DNA from: Rhodospirillales bacterium
Lineage (GTDB): Bacteria; Pseudomonadota; Alphaproteobacteria; Rhodospirillales; Defluviicoccaceae
Length of the DNA stretch: 6,605 nucleotides
NCBI GenBank assembly: GCA_030622775.1
Contig: JAUXFS010000106.1
Location: 1-6,605, forward strand
Reading direction: 5' to 3'
Within the stretch, counting starts at the first letter, position 1. The number at the start of each line of letters is the position of its first letter. A program made the translations under genes and the position numbers. Under the pieces are notes generated by a model. That model was not told where the DNA came from, did not search any database, and saw only the letters and a list, made by a program, of their open reading frames with translations. Shown here in pieces: positions 5,346 through 6,605 of the stretch.

Positions 5346-6605
5346 ATGAACGGGAGAGAAACGGTCGACGTAGGCGACCTTCTCGGCTCGGTCAACACCG
5401 CGTCGGGCCATTGCCGCGCTCTCTATCTGTTCGTGCTTTTGGTGGCGCTCTACGTGGTGCTGCTCGTCGGCTCGACCACCGACGAGCAGCTTTTGGTGGG
5501 AAGTGCCATCACCCTGCCGCTGATCAACGTCGGGCTTCCCATCGTCGGCGTTTACGTGGTCGTCCCGCCGTTGTTCGTGCTGGTCCATTTCAACCTGTTG
5601 CTGCAATTTTACGTGCTGTCGCGCAAGGTCTTCGACCTGGACGAGGTGATCGCCACCGGCACCGACGAAAGACGGGTGGATTCCTTTCCGTTCAGTCAGA
5701 TGCTGATCGGACACAATCACCCGGCGGCGATCAAGGCCCTGCTCGCTCTCATCGTGTTCTGGGCCATCGTCGTTATTCCGCTGATCGTGCTGACGGCGGT
5801 GCAGATCCGGTTCCTGCCCTATCACAGCGACCCGATCTCCAGCTTCCACGCCGCGCTGTTGGTGATCGACGTGGCGATGTGCTGGTGGTTCTGGCCCCGG
5901 ATGGTCAGCCGCCGCGGGCGGTTCGGCGACTGGTTCGAGGAGGCGCGAGAGAGGGTGCGGAGATGGGGGCCGGCCCTGGTCAACGGAGTGATGTCCCTGG
6001 CTCTCGTTTTCCTCGCCGTTTTCGTCTTCGTCGTGCCGGGTGGCCGGTTGGAGATCTGGGTGCCCCTGCTCGCCCGGATCAACCTCCTGGATCGGCTCGA
6101 TTGGGCTGGCAACAGGTTTCGCTACCTCGACGCGGCGGAGGCGCTTCTGGTTCGGGAAGATGTCGCGGCCGAGGTTCTGGCCGCTTTTGCCGACAAGGGC
6201 GGGGCGGCGGTGGAACAGGCGCGCGTCAGATTTTCAAAGGGACTGGACCTGAGGGGCCGTGATCTCAGAGGCGCAAATCTAAGAGCGGCTCGTCTTTATA
6301 ATGTCGACCTCCGCGGGGAAGATACGCGCCTTGATGGTGCTAACCTTTCTGGCGCGCAGCTCGAAGGTTCAAAGTTGACGCAGGCCCAGCTCCAGGACGC
6401 GGATCTGCAGGAGGCCAACCTCCAGGGCGCGGATTTGCGAGGAGTCAATCTCCAGAACGCGGATTTGATGCACGCCAACCTCCAGGGCGCGGATTTGTTG
6501 CACGCCAACCTCCAGGTCGCGGATTTGTCGGGCGCCGAACTCCAGGGCGCGAATTTGTGGGGAGCCAAGCTCCAGGGGGCGAATTTGAATGGAGCCAATT
6601 TCCAG
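5346..6605 (+). CDS. Membrane protein with C-terminal pentapeptide repeats, truncated by window end
   Basis: Frame open from ATG 5346 to the window edge (420 residues, no stop), preceded by GGGGGGAG. Residues 1-24 are polar. Hydrophobic segments lie near 25-43, 61-92, 129-154, 166-184 and 210-231, so about five membrane spans. The second includes the conserved-looking VVPPLFVLVHFNLLLQFYVL, seen in my memory in other pentapeptide membrane proteins of unknown role. A helical linker rich in Ala/Glu (260-297) follows. From about residue 300 the sequence is A(D/N)Lxx pentapeptide repeats, expected to fold as a right-handed quadrilateral beta helix placed on one side of the membrane. After residue ~349 the repeats become near-identical decapeptides (LQGADLxxAN). 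Function is unknown; gyrase protection, as in Qnr/MfpA, seems unlikely for a membrane-anchored version. It follows the TetR-like gene by 22 bp, probably as one operon. Confidence 0.85.
   Translation, partial: MNGRETVDVGDLLGSVNTASGHCRALYLFVLLVALYVVLLVGSTTDEQLLVGSAITLPLINVGLPIVGVYVVVPPLFVLVHFNLLLQFYVLSRKVFDLDEVIATGTDERRVDSFPFSQMLIGHNHPAAIKALLALIVFWAIVVIPLIVLTAVQIRFLPYHSDPISSFHAALLVIDVAMCWWFWPRMVSRRGRFGDWFEEARERVRRWGPALVNGVMSLALVFLAVFVFVVPGGRLEIWVPLLARINLLDRLDWAGNRFRYLDAAEALLVREDVAAEVLAAFADKGGAAVEQARVRFSKGLDLRGRDLRGANLRAARLYNVDLRGEDTRLDGANLSGAQLEGSKLTQAQLQDADLQEANLQGADLRGVNLQNADLMHANLQGADLLHANLQVADLSGAELQGANLWGAKLQGANLNGANFQ
6390..6605 (+). repeat. 30-bp tandem repeat encoding decapeptides
   Basis: Seven full units and a partial eighth start with CTCCAG (TTCCAG in the last) at 6390, 6420, 6450, 6480, 6510, 6540, 6570 and 6600. 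The core CTCCAGGGCGCGGATTTG is nearly constant, and the six bases that follow vary most. Each unit encodes two pentapeptides, L-Q-x-A-(D/N) and L-x-x-A-(N/E/K). Identity at the DNA level, including silent positions such as TTG for leucine, points to recent tandem duplication. The array continues past the window. Confidence 0.92.

Noticed and set aside
5166..5849. 227-codon minus-strand open frame
   Set aside because: Antisense to the TetR-like gene and the membrane domain, charged and low in complexity, with no family resemblance.
5411..6262. 283-codon plus-strand open frame inside the pentapeptide membrane gene
   Set aside because: Lies in a different frame from the one that encodes membrane spans and pentapeptide repeats; Arg/Gly-rich and without a ribosome-binding site.
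6390..6605. CRISPR-like array of ~30-bp repeats
   Set aside because: There are no unique spacers of constant length; the whole 30-bp period is coding and gives uniform pentapeptides.

Overview
The window looks like chromosomal DNA from a GC-rich proteobacterium, most likely an alphaproteobacterium (Rhodospirillales-like). The reasons are strongly GC-biased codon use, the style of the tyrosine autokinase and of the ParE/RHH toxin-antitoxin pair, and a site that fits the consensus of the alphaproteobacterial regulator CtrA. The organism assignment is inference. No tRNA, rRNA, CRISPR array, transposase or phage gene was seen.

Left part (1-791): the window opens inside the 3' end of a plus-strand gene whose visible C-terminus resembles the TIGR03032/DUF4915 family. 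Its frame runs past the expected family end through a G8 tract and then across an oppositely oriented toxin gene. On the minus strand lies a compact type II toxin-antitoxin operon, with a ribbon-helix-helix antitoxin (558-791) followed 25 bp later by a ParE/RelE-type toxin (245-532). A plausible promoter lies at 845-874.

Middle part (939-4167): two minus-strand genes form a likely transcription unit. The first is a complete Wzc/ExoP-type tyrosine autokinase and chain-length co-polymerase (1894-4167), with a Wzz domain, coiled coil, two membrane spans, BY-kinase domain and C-terminal tyrosine cluster. It is followed after 76 bp by a PAPS-dependent sulfotransferase (939-1817). Together they suggest export and sulfation of a cell-surface polysaccharide or glycoconjugate. 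The TIGR03032-like gene may belong to the same surface-glycan neighbourhood.

Divergent control region (4168-4693): about 525 bp separate the autokinase from a plus-strand regulator. It holds a long autokinase leader and a striking array of three TTAA half-sites spaced exactly 11 bp apart (4518-4545), which reads as two overlapping CtrA-type sites. A strong GC hairpin lies near the regulator.

Right part (4694-6605): a TetR-fold regulator with a COQ9-like C-terminal half (4694-5323) is followed 22 bp later by a gene open to the window end (5346-6605). That gene encodes a multi-pass membrane protein fused to a pentapeptide-repeat domain. Its last 216 bases are a near-perfect 30-bp tandem repeat. 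This two-gene cassette is the least understood part of the window.
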